In this document: in pieces, positions 56,427 through 64,000 of the stretch
Position numbering within the stretch: the first letter of the stretch is position 1
Layout of the letters: every line of letters begins with the position of its first letter
Source of the DNA: Symbiodinium kawagutii
Taxonomy: Eukaryota > Sar > Dinophyceae > Suessiales > Symbiodiniaceae
Direction of reading: 5' to 3'
Length of the DNA stretch: 64,000 nt
Assembly: GCA_009767595.1 (NCBI GenBank)
Contig: VSDK01001740.1
Coordinates: 946,593 to 1,010,592, forward strand
Notes under the pieces: generated by a model
The model's input: only the letters and a program-made list of their open reading frames with translations
What the model was told of the DNA's origin: nothing
Database searches by the model: none
Position numbers and translations under genes: made by a program

Positions 56427-58484
56427 ATGGAAGCCCTGAAAGTGGGGCGATGTTCAGGGACTGCCCGCAAAGGTTGGTTCCAGTTGCCAAAATCATACCT
56501 GCTGGTCTTCATTGCTCATGCGACAGCGACGGCTTTGCTGTGGCCTCACGATGGGCTTCCTGACACGTGTTTTCCTGTAACGCGAATCTCCTTCTTTGGG
56601 TTGATACTTTCAAGTTTCGGAGCTGGTTGTGTAGCAGCTTTTCTACTCAGAAGATTCAATGCTTCCAGTCACACCAAGTCAGCGTGTGGCTACGCCATCA
56701 TCAACTGGTTTCAGGCCATCCTGGGCTCTCTAGTCCCAATGACCGAGGCAACAGGCTGCATATTCGGCTTTATTTCTGTGAAAGACCATATCTATGGGAC
56801 AAATTGGGTCCCTGTTCTTCAGTCTTGCGGTGTTTTTCTCTTTATTGTTTCTTTACTTTGGATGCAAATGCTTGTCCTTTCACGATTGGATACTTTGGAG
56901 CAGTCTTCCAACCAAAGGTATTGCAGCCGCTGCTTTTGCATGCTGTTTTGGGCACAAGTCCTTGGCTTAGCAACAGGTCTACTTCCATTCGGTCTACTTT
57001 TTATGCAGGGTTTGGTCGATTTTGCCCAGGCTTATTTGAACGCATGCTGTGCGTGGGTATGGCTTTGCAATGTGACAGCCACCATCGTACCAATCTACTC
57101 TTTCAGCACGTCATCATTGCAGTTGCGGAGGATTTGTCGCTTAGCAGAAGCACAAAAGGCACCGTATCCGGCCAGGTTTTCCTTGCAACGTGCCAGACGC
57201 CTTTCTGATTGGCAAGCTGTGGGTGTGTCCTTCGGCTTGGTCCTCACCTCTTTGCTGCTTGCCATGGACTTTTCAGGGCTTATCAAAACTGGAGAAGATG
57301 GCCAGGACTGGGCTGAGATAGTTTGGTTCCTGCTTAATTTTTTCCATCCCCTCGCAAATGCCTTTGCTGTACTCCTACTTTCCGGCAGCCACCGCTTGGC
57401 CAAGGCTGAAGGGATCCCAGGAATTCAGTTGCCTTGTAGGTCCAAGCCGGAGGAGAGCCCAACTAAGCCGACTTCTGATGATCCCAACTGGACACGAAAA
57501 GTGGAGGAACTCTCTTTGCGCGGCATGACTTTGAGGAGTCTTTTGCAGTTTTATCTGGAGAAAGTTTCGATGGAAGAACTTGGATGGAAGTATGTCCCAG
57601 AAGAGCATAAGACCAGAGATGTAGTTCGGAGGGTGATCATACCACTCACCAGCCGTGAAGAATGTGCCTATGCAGTGTCAAGTTGCAACCCGGATGGTCC
57701 CCGAAGGGCGCAAGTCATGGTGACCCACAACTGGGGCAACCGCTTCCATGACCTGCTGGCTGCAGTGTTGTCAGATGCTTTGCAGGAGTGCAGTTTCAGT
57801 TTGGCAGCCCAACTTCTTTGGGAGGATTGCGTTGTCCTGCAGAAACTGTTGGGAGAAATGAGGCGCTTGGATGATACTTATTGGATTTGTGCCTTTGCGG
57901 TGAATCAGCATGCCAGCATTTGCCACAACAATCCTCATGACCGAGATCCTTTGACCAATTTGCTGCATCCAGTGTGCAGTTGCAGTCGTGTCAACATCAG
58001 GGACCCAGACGGCCGAAGCGTACAGTCTGAGATCAACAAATTTGATGACATGATGTGCCACCTGGCAATCACAGGAAAGTGCCGACAGGTCATTGCAGTG
58101 GACCAATGTCTAGATCTGTTCCATCGTGCCTGGTGCGTGGCCGAAATTGCCGAAGCTCGGCGCTTGCAGATGGATCAGTCACTGAAGTTGTCGTCCAAAG
58201 CCACTCTGCAGCAAAGAGCTCGAACCCTGGAGAATTTGGATGTGCGGGAGATGCAAGCATCCTCTGAAAAAGACAAGGAACTGATCCTTGGAAGGATCCA
58301 GGATATAGACGGTTTCAATGCCAAAGTCCACTTTCTGATTTTTGATCCAAAGTCTGGCCTTGTCGCATCTTGGAATGCCATGGATAGTCTGCAGCAGATG
58401 GGTGAAGCCGGCCGGCTCATTAAATGGGGTTTGGCTGATGCAGGCAGTGGAAGAGTGTGGAAAGCGTGGGAACCCGAAGGCTGA
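56427..58484 (+). CDS. intronless multi-pass membrane protein with TIR-like C-terminal domain
   Basis: One uninterrupted frame of 686 codons, or 685 residues from the ATG at 56427. The N-terminal half has about eight hydrophobic helices (for example SYLLVFIAHATATALLW, ISFFGLILSSFGAGCVAAFL, GVFLFIVSLLWMQMLVL, GLATGLLPFGLLFMQGLV, AVGVSFGLVLTSLLLAMDF). A cytosolic linker and a conserved C-terminal domain follow from residue 430: VTHNWGNRFHDLLAAVLSDA, TYWICAFAVNQHASIC (from 484), INKFDDMMCHLA, VIAVDQCLDLFHRAWCVAEI (W at 569). The WC-x-x-E motif and the order of strands resemble TIR/TIR-like signalling domains. I recall this domain as a large unnamed family in dinoflagellates (memory, not searched). 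No catalytic glutamate is assigned, so NADase activity is not claimed. Lack of introns in a region of micro-exons suggests retroposition. It lies upstream of AAA+ exons. Confidence 0.85.
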   Translation: MEALKVGRCSGTARKGWFQLPKSYLLVFIAHATATALLWPHDGLPDTCFPVTRISFFGLILSSFGAGCVAAFLLRRFNASSHTKSACGYAIINWFQAILGSLVPMTEATGCIFGFISVKDHIYGTNWVPVLQSCGVFLFIVSLLWMQMLVLSRLDTLEQSSNQRYCSRCFCMLFWAQVLGLATGLLPFGLLFMQGLVDFAQAYLNACCAWVWLCNVTATIVPIYSFSTSSLQLRRICRLAEAQKAPYPARFSLQRARRLSDWQAVGVSFGLVLTSLLLAMDFSGLIKTGEDGQDWAEIVWFLLNFFHPLANAFAVLLLSGSHRLAKAEGIPGIQLPCRSKPEESPTKPTSDDPNWTRKVEELSLRGMTLRSLLQFYLEKVSMEELGWKYVPEEHKTRDVVRRVIIPLTSREECAYAVSSCNPDGPRRAQVMVTHNWGNRFHDLLAAVLSDALQECSFSLAAQLLWEDCVVLQKLLGEMRRLDDTYWICAFAVNQHASICHNNPHDRDPLTNLLHPVCSCSRVNIRDPDGRSVQSEINKFDDMMCHLAITGKCRQVIAVDQCLDLFHRAWCVAEIAEARRLQMDQSLKLSSKATLQQRARTLENLDVREMQASSEKDKELILGRIQDIDGFNAKVHFLIFDPKSGLVASWNAMDSLQQMGEAGRLIKWGLADAGSGRVWKAWEPEG

Positions 58485-58955
58485 ATCCATTCAGGCACAG
58501 CCCAACAGAGGCCTGTGCCAGATTCAGTTGTTCAATTCACTCCGGTTGATGAAAATGTCATTATACCCATTCATAGGTTGTGGCAATCCAAAACAAGCAA
58601 GTCATTACAGATCCTCTAAAACACATATAGATTGTTGCTCTTCAGCCTTCAATGCACTGGGTTGGCAAAGCAGACTTAGAGCGATTTTCTGCGGATATTC
58701 TAGCGCACCCTTGCGGGAGAAAAAGGAGCTGCTGTTGCTGCCATCGTTGGAATGTTCCCCACTACTTGGATGCGCACGCCCACTTAGCAACCGGTTATTA
58801 ACCATAGTCCATAGTTATATCGGTTGACATTATGATTTACCATAGTCAGAACCAGTTGTCAGCAGCTGATGGGTCATAACCACTTCGCGGTTGTGGGTTA
58901 CAAGCAATTTGAGAAGGGGTGATTTCCCATGGTCGGGTTCCAACCCTGCACATTT
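58485..58955. other. 3' flank of the membrane-protein gene
   Basis: No exon recognised. A poly-A-like tract marking retroposition was looked for after 58484 and not seen. Confidence 0.4.
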
Positions 58956-58959
58956 GCAG

Positions 58960-59094
58960 CGCGGTTCAGGAAGACCTTCTTCGGACCCCCTCGAGGGATC
59001 CAAGGCACTGGAGATCTGCCAGATTTGGTGAGGCCCAACCCAGATGCAGAGACTTGGCGAGTGACAGCGCCATTGTCAGCAAGTGGAGAAATGG
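58960..59094 (+). CDS. internal exon, possibly of the AAA+ gene
   Basis: Acceptor ACATTTGCAG and donor ATG G|GTAGAA bound RFRKTFFGPPRGIQGTGDLP, DLVRPNPDAETWRVTAPLSA and SGEM. GPPRGIQGTG is not a working Walker A (no GKT/S). It exits in phase 1 and does not join directly to the Walker B exon, so another exon must lie between if it is the same gene. Confidence 0.45.
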
Positions 59095-59345
59095 GTAGAA
59101 ATGGTGCATCACCACTAGTTGTTTGTGGATGCTGTTTAAGTACTTGGGCTTGTGCTCAATGGATGTTGTTTAAGTAGCTCTTAATGATCACCACTTGGAG
59201 TTTATGATGAAGAGACATCTACAGTAATTAAGTTATTGTAGTAACGTACTGGTAAGTGTGAATGGTAGCAACGATCAATCCATGCATCGACATGGGTTAA
59301 CGATCATCCGATCGCTGCCTTCACAATTCATGACTGGGGCCGGCG

Positions 59346-60227
59346 ATGAACGACAGCGAGGTGATCGTTTTGGATGAGATCGAAAAGGCGCACCGCAGCT
59401 TCGCCAAGTCGTTTCTGACAGTTTTTGGTGAACATGGCAGCTCTTCCGCAGTCAGTGGATGTGGCCAATGCCCGGCTGACCTTGGTAAACATCCCGAAGG
59501 AATGACATCAGGATGTTCAGACATGGCACTTGGATGCTGCCAAACATTGAATCTCAAAAGCCATTTTTTTGACGTGGGAATGTCAAGGTATGTCGTTTAC
59601 GGGGGCATGTAAATTACTTGAAGCATGGCTGACTTTCGGTACTAACCTGGGCTGGGGCTACCCCCATGGTTATGATCACATCCTGGGCCATGGCCCTGCG
59701 CACTGCTTTGCATCCAGCATCTCAGGTGCAGTGTATGATCCACGTACCGGACGTGACTACCCGGCCTCCAACGCTCCGCGGCGTCAGTTAGAAAGTGTGA
59801 TGAAGTGCGGAGATGGGTTTAGGAAGAAGATGCTGAAGCGGATGAATGTTTGTTTTGTGTGGGCACATGTAGAAGGGCAACAGTTGATGAATCTGAACCG
59901 GTTGATATTAGGTTTTAGACGAAGAAGGTGCGCGTTGTGTGTGAGCAACATACCCATGTTTAAAAGTTTCTCTTCTACCTAATCAGCAACCAACACCTGA
60001 CAGCTTCATTCCGGTGCCGTCTCTGTCTGGAAATGGTTGGGCATACGAAGTGCATCCTGGCCGCGGTTCCACAACAAAGAAGTCCAACCTGGGCACACAG
60101 TAGCACGTCACGGTAGCTCCGCCGGGATGCCGTGCTCTTGCCATCCAAGATTACCTTCGTGCTCACCAGCAATTTGGCGAAAGATTTGCTGATCAGACAT
60201 CCTGCAGCTGTTGCTTGGACAAATTTG
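59346..60227 (+). CDS. Clp/HSP100-type AAA+ ATPase core, three exons
   Basis: AAA+ unfoldases of the Clp/HSP100 class thread proteins through a hexamer using ATP. Exon 1 (about 59346-59427) carries the class-typical Walker B: SEVIVLDEIEKAHRSFAKSF, then LTVF, where the two acids in DE bind Mg and activate water. Exon 2 (59726-59772) gives AVYDPRTGRDYPASN, corresponding to the DGRxTDxxGRxVDFxN loop. Exon 3 (60150-60227) gives ITFVLTSNLAKDLLIRHPAA then VAWTNL, the sensor-1 TSN. Junctions keep phase (GT, then GC donor). The order and spacing match Clp D2 or ClpX/torsin-like modules. Walker A exons were not found upstream, and the 686-codon intronless gene ends less than 900 bp before. It may continue through 60409-60522 and on to 61638. 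Confidence 0.7.
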
Positions 60228-60408
60228 GTGATTTCTGTTGGATGTTCGGCTTGGACCAGCAGTTGGTCTGACGGGGATCAAGCCTGGGATCCGGGTGGGT
60301 TCATCATCTAAGTTCACCACAGCCGGTGGATGTTGGATCCAATCAGCTTGAACTCTGGCTGAACCATGTCTGATTCCGCGTTGGATCCCACCTCCCAGTG
60401 CAGCCCAG

Positions 60409-60522
60409 GTGGCCAAAACCATGGGCAGATCATTGGAGAGCAACCATTTGCTGCCAAAGGGAGCTGATGTTGATCCAGACTGTGTCGCCTATGTGACCTG
60501 GCTCGGAGGTTGGTGTGTCCAG
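60409..60522 (+). CDS. exon downstream of AAA+ core
   Basis: Acceptor GCAGCCCAG, donor CAG|GTCCCC, phase 0 both ends, so it joins the preceding AAA+ exon: VAKTMGRSLESNHLLPKGAD, VDPDCVAYVTWLGGWCVQ. Not a recognised Clp motif; an alternative or separate gene is possible. Confidence 0.35.
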
Positions 60523-60759
60523 GTCCCCAGATGGCTTGACCACCCCACTTTAAGCATAAATAAATGATGATTCAACATCAAACATTTGGGGGTTATCAAT
60601 GTGGATCTAAATCAATTCGACAAAATGAAGTTACTGGTATGAAGTTGGATAAACATGGAAAAGTGTGTTCCTTAAAGATAGCCCTATGCTTTCGGTTACC
60701 AACCAGCAGGTAACCAACCCCAGTTACAACAAGATGGTAGAAATCAGCTGGTTGCCAGC

Positions 60760-60883
60760 CCCTACTGGCTTGGAACTGGAAGCAGAAGATTGCCCCACAA
60801 AAAGGCTGAGCGGTGCTGAGGCCGAGCTTCGCGAACTGGTGGAGAGAGAAATCGGCCAGGCCAAGGCCTTCGCTGGCAGCAAA
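60760..60883 (+). CDS. helical exon, possibly AAA+ gene C-terminal part
   Basis: Ends at donor AAA|GTCAGG. It reads LEAEDCPTKRLSGAEAELRE, then LVEREIGQAKAFAGSK, a long charged helix with strong codon bias. The 5' boundary is not settled among several AGs. Confidence 0.4.
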
Positions 60884-61495
60884 GTCAGGGTACCGCGGTA
60901 TCAGAACTTTGTTCGCTTGAGACCCAAGAATTGTTTTGGTCATTGATGTTACGATGTGATTATCGTATAATGTGAGTATGTTGAAATGTTGAATATGTTT
61001 CTTTTTTTTTGCATTGTTCAATATTTTTTAGGTGGTTGTTTATCTTAATGTATATTAATCTTTGTTTCTACCAATTTGTACCCAAACATTTCTGAAGAAG
61101 ATATGTTTGTGTCCACTTGGTGACTGGTGGGCCCTTTTGCCAGTGTGACTACATCTTGATACGAACTGAGCTGCTACAACCCCAATAAGAAGCGTGCTCA
61201 TGTTTATCCAAGTGATCTAACATGATCTAATGCTTGCAGCCGGAAAGTGAAGGGGACCCCAGCTGTTTAGCACTCAACATTGGTACAGGGTCCCAGGGGG
61301 CCGTTGGAACCACACACGTGGAGAAAAAGTTCCAAACACCTCAACTGCCAGAGGTATAGCTTACAAGAACATGAAAACACATGTCCCATACAGAACCAAC
61401 AGCCCAGGAAGGCCTTGAGCTTCAGCGGAAACAAAGATTTCCCGATGTCCGAGTTCTTGCGGTGTTTGTTGGTCGTTGAAATTTGGAGCTGACAG

Positions 61496-61638
61496 GACAA
61501 CGCGTTCTTCCGTGAAAGCGAGATCCGTGGCCGGCTGACCGAATCTGGGTGCAACAGTGAAACGGAATCAGGTAATGTCATTTTTGTTGCTGGAACACCC
61601 CTGGATTTTCAGGCACCCAAAAAAATGGACAGAGCTAA
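61496..61638 (+). CDS. last two exons of a gene
   Basis: Exon 61496-61571 (acceptor GAGCTGACAG; DNAFFRESEIRGRLTESGCN, then SETES; donor G|GTAATG) and, after a 41-nt intron, 61613-61638 (acceptor GGATTTTCAG; TQKNGQS, TAA) join in phase. The very short intron is a caution. It may be the C-terminus of the AAA+ gene. Confidence 0.4.
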
Positions 61639-61957
61639 CAGTGGGAAACATGATATGAAATATATCAAATCCTGGCTCAAGCTTCAAGATGCAAGCACGG
61701 GACAGCAAGCACTTGCCCATGGCATGTTTTACTATTTTTTTGTGTTCAACTTTTTGGTGGGGCAGTTGCTACTTGCTGAGGGTAGATGTTTTCATTGGGC
61801 ATGGCTTGTTCGAACATTTGCCAGTGCCATCTTGGTACTACATCTCAATTTCAGCAGTTCTAGGGTGATGTCTCCGAAGGTCATGTCACTTACCAATACA
61901 GCTATAACCACCAAGTATCCCCTAAGTATTTTAAGTGAATGAGGATCTGGTAAGAAG

Positions 61958-62128
61958 ATGTATAAGAGCATCCTGGTGAAGTTCACCATCCTGAACTGCT
62001 GTGCCTCCCCAATCCTCGAGGATACCTTGCCCTTCTTACCATTTGGTCCATATGAAGTCCAAGAAGCAGTCCGTGGCTTTCTCACATCCGAAGCTGAGGC
62101 CGTTGTGGCTTCATGTGGTGCCAGTTGA
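61958..62128 (+). CDS. 56-codon ORF, unknown
   Basis: ATG at 61958: MYKSILVKFTILNCCASPIL, EDTLPFLPFGPYEVQEAVRG, FLTSEAEAVVASCGAS, TGA. Strong coding composition. It could be a terminal exon with an upstream start. The antisense frame is also open but has poorer codons. Confidence 0.4.
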   Translation: MYKSILVKFTILNCCASPILEDTLPFLPFGPYEVQEAVRGFLTSEAEAVVASCGAS

Positions 62129-62340
62129 TGTGAGATCTACCACGATTACAACGATGTCTTCCATCAGAAGCACAAGACTAGACCATTCAAAAGTCCCTGC
62201 ACTTGCCATGATCACGCAACAGATGCATACAAATGCAGCTAAAGCTACGTATGTGTAACTGTTGGCAAAGTTGAGCTGCTATAAGCTATTTGATCTCATG
62301 CCGGCAGGGCTTGGGATACGTTGTTTTCTCAAACAGTCAG

Positions 62341-62522
62341 GGCATGACTCTTCACGGAATCTCTTGCTTCAGCCTTGCCCAGGCATTCATCAAGTCCCCC
62401 AACTTTGCCAACTTGGAGCTGACTTGGATGGAGGTTGGGGTCGGTTCACAGGCACCAAGACTTGGTTTGGGATGGGCTCAGTGACATGCCAGGATGTGGT
62501 TACTTCCTTTGCCAACCTCTAC
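62341..62522 (+). CDS. two coding segments, unknown
   Basis: Segment 62341-62433 (GMTLHGISCFSLAQAFIKSP, then NFANLELTWME) and segment 62452-62522 (TKTWFGMGSVTCQDVVTSFA, then NLY; donor GTGCGT) lie in different frames 18 bp apart, too close for an ordinary intron. A frameshift in a once-continuous exon, or a choice between frames, would explain it. Confidence 0.35.
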
Positions 62523-62634
62523 GTGCGTAAGCCGGACGAAGGCATGCTGCCTGTCACATCGATGTGCACCTGCCCAATTGGTTGCATTGCATGAACCATT
62601 TTCTTGGGGAAAGAGCTCCAGCCGCTGGTTGTGC

Positions 62635-62709
62635 AGCATCCTGTTCCACATGCTGCCTGTGATGGTCCTTGTGTGGTGCTGTGACCGCTGGAAGGCCTCC
62701 GCGCTGTGA
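62635..62709 (+). CDS. candidate membrane-helix exon
   Basis: SILFHMLPVMVLVWCCDRWK, then ASAL to TGA. Hydrophobic helix with coding-like codons. Weak. Confidence 0.2.
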   Translation, partial: SILFHMLPVMVLVWCCDRWKASAL

Positions 62710-62751
62710 ATAAGCAGTTGCAGTCGCAGGTGGGCACAGGGATGGCCAGTT

Positions 62752-62991
62752 TTGGATCGCAATAGCGCGGCTTCGCTCGGAACTACCTCAAGGGCCCTTA
62801 GATTTTGCAAGGACCGTTTTCCATCGTTTTCCAAGGGACGGCTTGAAGCCAGTTTCAAGATGGTCAGTTTGGGTGCTCAGGTTGATTGGTTGAATGGGTC
62901 TGCGCTGCAGTTGGCTGCTTGGTTCTCCAGTTGTCTCAGTGGTACAGTTGGTTGGTTCGATGTGCTTGGAGCTGCTTGGAGGCTGGGTTAG
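62752..62991 (+). CDS. 79-codon ORF, hypothetical
   Basis: SRALRFCKDRFPSFSKGRLE, then SFKMVSLGAQVDWLNGSALQ and a hydrophobic end, TAG. Natural composition; the tail may be part of a GGTTGG-type repeat. Confidence 0.25.
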   Translation: MDRNSAASLGTTSRALRFCKDRFPSFSKGRLEASFKMVSLGAQVDWLNGSALQLAAWFSSCLSGTVGWFDVLGAAWRLG

Positions 62992-63445
62992 TTGCTGATT
63001 GGTTAGCCCGGTTGGCTGCTGGATGCTTCTAAGGGGGATGATGATAGACTACCTATATAGTTTCTATATACTCAACTATTTTCAATGTACTACAACTATC
63101 GAACTCTTCTTTTGATAATTTAATAGTTTCTATCTGAGTTTTTTGATCATTTGATGATTACTAGTAACATCTTTATAATTACCAGTTCCAACATTCGCGG
63201 TTAAAACTGCCATTAATCATCTAACTGCTAGTTGTCAATATCTATACTTAGTTGTTTTATTTGCTACTGTCATTAAGCTGTTGATAGTGACGACCATAGG
63301 CCATGTATACAAGTATGAATTGCCATGTTCATAGTTGAAGAATACCACAGAAAACCTCCCTGTGTATATACCTTGTAAAGCTCTACCATGTTGCAGGTCA
63401 TGACATGCATATCTCATTTTGATTTACCGACTTGTTTGGCTCAAG

Positions 63446-63498
63446 AACTGGCAAAAAGGCTGCCGCCCGTGCCAGTGCGATCATTGACTTGTTACCTG
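63446..63498 (+). CDS. short internal exon, unknown
   Basis: After TTTGGCTCAAG: TGKKAAARASAIIDLLP, donor CTG|GTGGGC. Strong GC3. Confidence 0.35.
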
Positions 63499-63671
63499 GT
63501 GGGCTGTGGGTAACTTAAGTCAACAGGTTAACAGCCTCATCCGGAAAGCGGATTACATATTCCCATCTTGTGTTAGGCTTGAGCCACCTTCCACTTGATT
63601 GCCATCCCATCCGATCTGCACCACGTGACCAGGTTGCAATCGGATCATCACCAACTGGAACCTTTTATCAG

Positions 63672-63757
63672 GACTTCCGGCAAGTGCAGCTCCGGGGTTG
63701 GGTGTCTTGCATTCGTGCAGCTCCTGCCCCTAACATAACCAACTTCCATATCCGTAG
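63672..63757 (+). CDS. internal exon, unknown
   Basis: Acceptor TTTTATCAG and donor GTAG|GTGTGT bound DFRQVQLRGWVSCIRAAPAP, then NITNFHI. Good codon bias. The gene continues beyond the window, or its other exons are not recognised. Confidence 0.4.
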
Positions 63758-64000
63758 GTGTGTGATCGCTTCATAGCTGAACCACATCTGTAATACCAAT
63801 TCCATAACCACAATCAACTTGTATCTATCTTCGATAAATTCGTGTCCCTGAGCAAAGCCCAAACTCGAATTTGGATAAGATTGTGTCCTAGACCTTGTTG
63901 ATTTGCAATACCAACCTCCATATTGAGAAGCTTGATAAAGGCATTTTGCCTGGTACTCCAATAACTTGTGAAACAATTTGTTGTAGAGCACCTCAAGCTT

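Noticed and set aside
58960..59094. FFGPPRGIQGTG as a Walker A loop of the AAA+ gene
   Set aside because: It lacks the GK(T/S) end needed to bind ATP phosphates and does not join in phase to the Walker B exon.

Overview
This window looks like nuclear DNA from a dinoflagellate, most likely a symbiodiniacean or a relative. The evidence is indirect. Most coding sequence sits in exons of about 40-200 bp separated by long AT-rich introns. Many intron donors are GC rather than GT, and acceptors are often AG followed by G. Simple repeats and degenerate minisatellites are abundant. The one long uninterrupted ORF encodes a protein type I associate with dinoflagellate genomes. I saw no rRNA, tRNA, CRISPR or operon-like features. 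Because exons are short, gene models were built by reading frames, splice signals and intron phase. Families are named only where motifs are clear.

Region by region. 0-10 kb: scattered candidate exons (354-690, 2442-2533, 4253-4372, 5115-5265, 6093-6260, 7036-7222, 8465-8600, 9397-9497), a 26-bp minisatellite at 3.6-3.9 kb and an 83-bp duplication at 5.8-6.0 kb. 10.1-17.7 kb, plus strand: a phase-consistent 12-exon choline transporter-like (CTL/SLC44) gene. 18-31 kb: sparse exons, a five-exon minus-strand gene (21415-22094), several short inverted-repeat elements and large microsatellites. 31.25-32.34 kb: a small three-exon gene of unknown function. 33-44 kb: a tetranucleotide microsatellite block, scattered exons on both strands, and an assembly gap (43675-43789). 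44.4-47.6 kb: a five-exon helical-repeat (PPR-like) gene. 48.35-50.11 kb: calreticulin. 51-55.7 kb: orphan exons. 56.4-58.5 kb: an intronless 686-codon reading frame for a multi-pass membrane protein with a TIR-like C-terminal domain. 59.3-60.2 kb, possibly 59.0-61.6 kb: exons of a Clp/HSP100-type AAA+ ATPase. 61.9-64 kb: further orphan exons.

The recognised genes (lipid-headgroup transport, ER calcium/lectin chaperone, AAA+ unfoldase, PPR-like protein, TIR-like membrane protein) do not form an obvious pathway. Most lie on the plus strand, in line with the unidirectional gene blocks reported for dinoflagellates. The most unusual items are the intronless TIR-like membrane protein and two families of short dispersed inverted-repeat elements.
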